Source of the DNA: Candidatus Latescibacteria bacterium 4484_107
GTDB taxonomy: Bacteria > Latescibacterota > 4484-107
Assembly (NCBI GenBank): GCA_002059205.1
Contig: MVCQ01000075.1
Location: 1-6,606, forward strand
Length of the DNA stretch: 6,606 nt
Direction of reading: 5' to 3'
Positions 5,397-6,606 of the stretch are shown here, piece after piece. The notes below the pieces were generated by a model. It ran no database searches. It had not been told where the DNA came from and saw only the letters and a program-made list of their open reading frames with translations. How positions within the stretch are numbered: position 1 is the first letter of the stretch; each line of letters starts with the position of its first letter. A program made the translations under genes and the position numbers.

Positions 5397-6137
5397 ATGT
5401 CCGTCTTTGAAGTACTGATGCAGGTGAAAGCGGAAAAGGGCGCGGGCTATTTTGTCCTGTTGGACCCGGACCGTTCGGATGATGAGGCTGTGGTCGAGAT
5501 CGCAACGGAGTGCCGGGACGCGGGCGTGGATGCGATCCTGGTCGGGAGCAGCATGCTCCTGAGCGTCCGCTTCGAACATATCATCGCCCTCATTAAACGC
5601 ACGGTGGACCTTCCTTTGATTATCTCTCCGGGCGGGGTCGGTCAGATTTCCCGGCACGCCGACGCACTTTTTTTCTATTCGCTGATCAGCGGAAGAAATC
5701 CGGAGCTTCTGATCGGCCAGCAGGTCAAGGCGGCTCCCGTGCTCAAAGCCTATAACCTCGAAGCGATCCCGACCGGCTATATGCTGATCGAAAGCGGCAA
5801 CTTCACCTCGGCGGAGTACATCAGCGACACCCGCCCGATTCCCAGAAATAAGAGTGATATTGCCAAAGCCCACGCGCTCACGGCGGAGTATCTCGGAATG
5901 AAAATGGTCTATCTCGAGGCGGGAAGCGGCGCCAGGCTTTCCGTTCCGGAGGAGATGATCCGGGGTGTGGCCGAATATATCTCGCTACCCATCATCGTGG
6001 GAGGCGGAATTCGCGATCCGGAGGAAGCCCGGAAGAAGGTTCAGGCCGGAGCCTCCTTTGTGGTTACGGGCAACGTGATGGAGAAGAGCAAGACCCCGGG
6101 CCTGATCCGGCGTTTTGCGGAGGCCGTTCATGGTTAG
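5397..6137 (+). CDS. Geranylgeranylglyceryl phosphate synthase family protein (group II-like)
   Basis: This 246-residue TIM-barrel enzyme belongs to the GGGPS/PcrB family, which joins sn-glycerol-1-phosphate to a polyprenyl diphosphate through an ether bond, the first committed step of archaeal-type lipids. Visible signatures are LDPD (22-25), the LVGSS loop (48-52), SLISGRNPELLIGQQVKAAP (95-114), IPTGYMLIESG (124-134), TRPIPRNKSDIAKAHAL (145-161), YLEAGSGA (172-179) and VGGGIR (201-206), followed by TGN (224-226). These fit the group II enzymes of Bacteroidetes, related bacteria and many archaea better than the shorter Bacillus PcrB. The usual FPG-type loop reads SPGG (77-80). Prenyl chain length (C20 in studied group II bacterial enzymes, C35 in Bacillus) cannot be settled by eye. 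ATG 5397 is chosen by its ribosome-binding site and because MSVFEVL begins the family's N-terminus. The stop TAG touches the downstream heptad hairpin. Confidence 0.92.
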   Translation: MSVFEVLMQVKAEKGAGYFVLLDPDRSDDEAVVEIATECRDAGVDAILVGSSMLLSVRFEHIIALIKRTVDLPLIISPGGVGQISRHADALFFYSLISGRNPELLIGQQVKAAPVLKAYNLEAIPTGYMLIESGNFTSAEYISDTRPIPRNKSDIAKAHALTAEYLGMKMVYLEAGSGARLSVPEEMIRGVAEYISLPIIVGGGIRDPEEARKKVQAGASFVVTGNVMEKSKTPGLIRRFAEAVHG

Positions 6138-6214
6138 CGGTCAGCGATCAGCGGTCAGTACCCTCCATCTTTTGAGGGCGCTGAAAGCTGATGGCTGAAA
6201 GCTGAAAGCTGAAA
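6136..6214 (+). repeat. Two heptad arrays forming a long hairpin
   Basis: Bases 6136-6158 are three units of AGCGRTC plus AG. Bases 6180-6214 are five units of GCTGAAA, the second reading GCTGATG. The two arrays are inverted relatives: the reverse complement of 6136-6158 matches 6181-6203 at 18 of 23 positions. The stem continues to a perfect CCCTC (6161-6165) / GAGGG (6174-6178) tip with an 8-base loop. The whole spans the spacer from the GGGP synthase stop codon to 4 bases before the next ATG. No T-run follows. Confidence 0.85.
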
Positions 6215-6218
6215 TCCT

Positions 6219-6606
6219 ATGATTGACATCCATTCCCATATTTTGCCCAATGTGGACGACGGATCCAAATCCTGGGACGAGACCCTCTCTATGATCGCCA
6301 TCGGAATGGAGGAGGGGATCGAGACGTTTGTGGCGACTCCTCACATTTTAGACGATCTGAATGCGGAGCGGGATCGTCTCCTCCGTGCCCGTTTCTACGA
6401 ATTGGAAGAACGGCTGGACGCGGAAGGCTTGCACGTCGAGGTGGTGCTTGGGTCCGAGATCTTCTATCAGTTCGGTCTGGAGAAAATTCGGGATCTGGAT
6501 GCGGGTACGTTCGGAGGCAACGGTCGCTATTTTTTGTTGGAATTGAACCCGGCATCCTTTCCGCCGCATCTCGAGCAGACGTTGTCCCGATTGCAGGCGA
6601 TGGGGC
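6219..6606 (+). CDS. YwqE/CpsB-type PHP-domain tyrosine-protein phosphatase, N-terminal part
   Basis: The first 129 codons of a gene cut by the window end. The start MIDIHSHILPNVDDGS is the hallmark N-terminus of the CpsB/YwqE/Wzb-like PHP phosphatases: metal-binding His5 and His7 (HSH), Asp13-Asp14, then ETFVATPH with His42, and the LGSE motif with Glu80. In studied bacteria these manganese-dependent enzymes dephosphorylate tyrosine kinases that control capsule or exopolysaccharide synthesis and export. They act in the cytoplasm and are usually near polysaccharide genes, which may lie beyond the window. ATG 6219 is supported by family alignment. However, no good ribosome-binding site precedes it; the bases before are the tail of the GCTGAAA array. 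It follows the GGGP synthase gene by 81 bases. Family length is about 250 residues, so roughly half is seen. Substrate is inferred from the family. Confidence 0.9.
   Translation, partial: MIDIHSHILPNVDDGSKSWDETLSMIAIGMEEGIETFVATPHILDDLNAERDRLLRARFYELEERLDAEGLHVEVVLGSEIFYQFGLEKIRDLDAGTFGGNGRYFLLELNPASFPPHLEQTLSRLQAMG

Noticed and set aside
5079..5873. Long open frame on the minus strand opposite the end of alaS, the repeat and the GGGP synthase
   Set aside because: It is antisense to two well-supported genes, spans a palindromic repeat, and shows no recognisable domain.
6136..6214. CRISPR-like array
   Set aside because: Units are 7 bp with no spacers; this is a short tandem repeat.
1..6606. 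tRNA or rRNA genes
   Set aside because: No cloverleaf-like or rRNA-like stretch was noticed; nearly all sequence is coding or repeat.

Overview
The window is a bacterial chromosome segment with every gene on the + strand. Core order is recA (3' end), recX, alaS, a geranylgeranylglyceryl phosphate (GGGP) synthase family gene, and the 5' part of a YwqE/CpsB-type PHP-domain phosphatase gene. recA-recX-alaS is a conserved neighbourhood in many bacteria. A group II-like GGGP synthase in a bacterium suggests an uncultured member of the FCB group (Bacteroidetes/Chlorobi relatives) or a nearby candidate phylum. That is inference; no rRNA or other firm taxonomic marker is present.

Layout. 1-200: recA C-terminus. 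201-244: spacer with a 7-bp-period repeat that folds back over the recA stop. 245-886: recX. 887-2469: a toxin-antitoxin block lying between recX and alaS. It holds an intact nucleotidyltransferase/HepT-like pair (917-1785), a second nucleotidyltransferase broken by a frameshift (1843-2176), and a RelB-like antitoxin broken by an in-frame TAG (2215-2469) with no toxin partner. 2470-2536: spacer with another 7-bp-period repeat, again pairing with sequence over the upstream stop codon. 2537-5233: full-length alaS. 5234-5396: spacer filled by a palindromic repeat. 5397-6137: GGGP synthase. 6138-6218: spacer made of two heptad arrays that form a long hairpin. 6219-6606: PHP phosphatase, cut by the window end. 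No gene-free stretch exceeds 300 bases.

The most interesting layer is the repeats. Three spacers carry tandem 7-bp units of unrelated sequence, each able to pair with an opposite arm that covers or touches the preceding stop codon. A second, palindromic family (arms of the type ACCGCAGAGACGCAAAG) occurs just after alaS and also inside alaS. There it is translated in frame and adds roughly 25 residues to the editing domain of an essential tRNA synthetase, which recalls the Rickettsia palindromic elements.

Functionally, recA/recX encode recombinase and its modulator, alaS is housekeeping, the middle block is a decaying defence or addiction island of lower GC, and the last two genes suggest ether-lipid synthesis and phosphotyrosine control of polysaccharide export.
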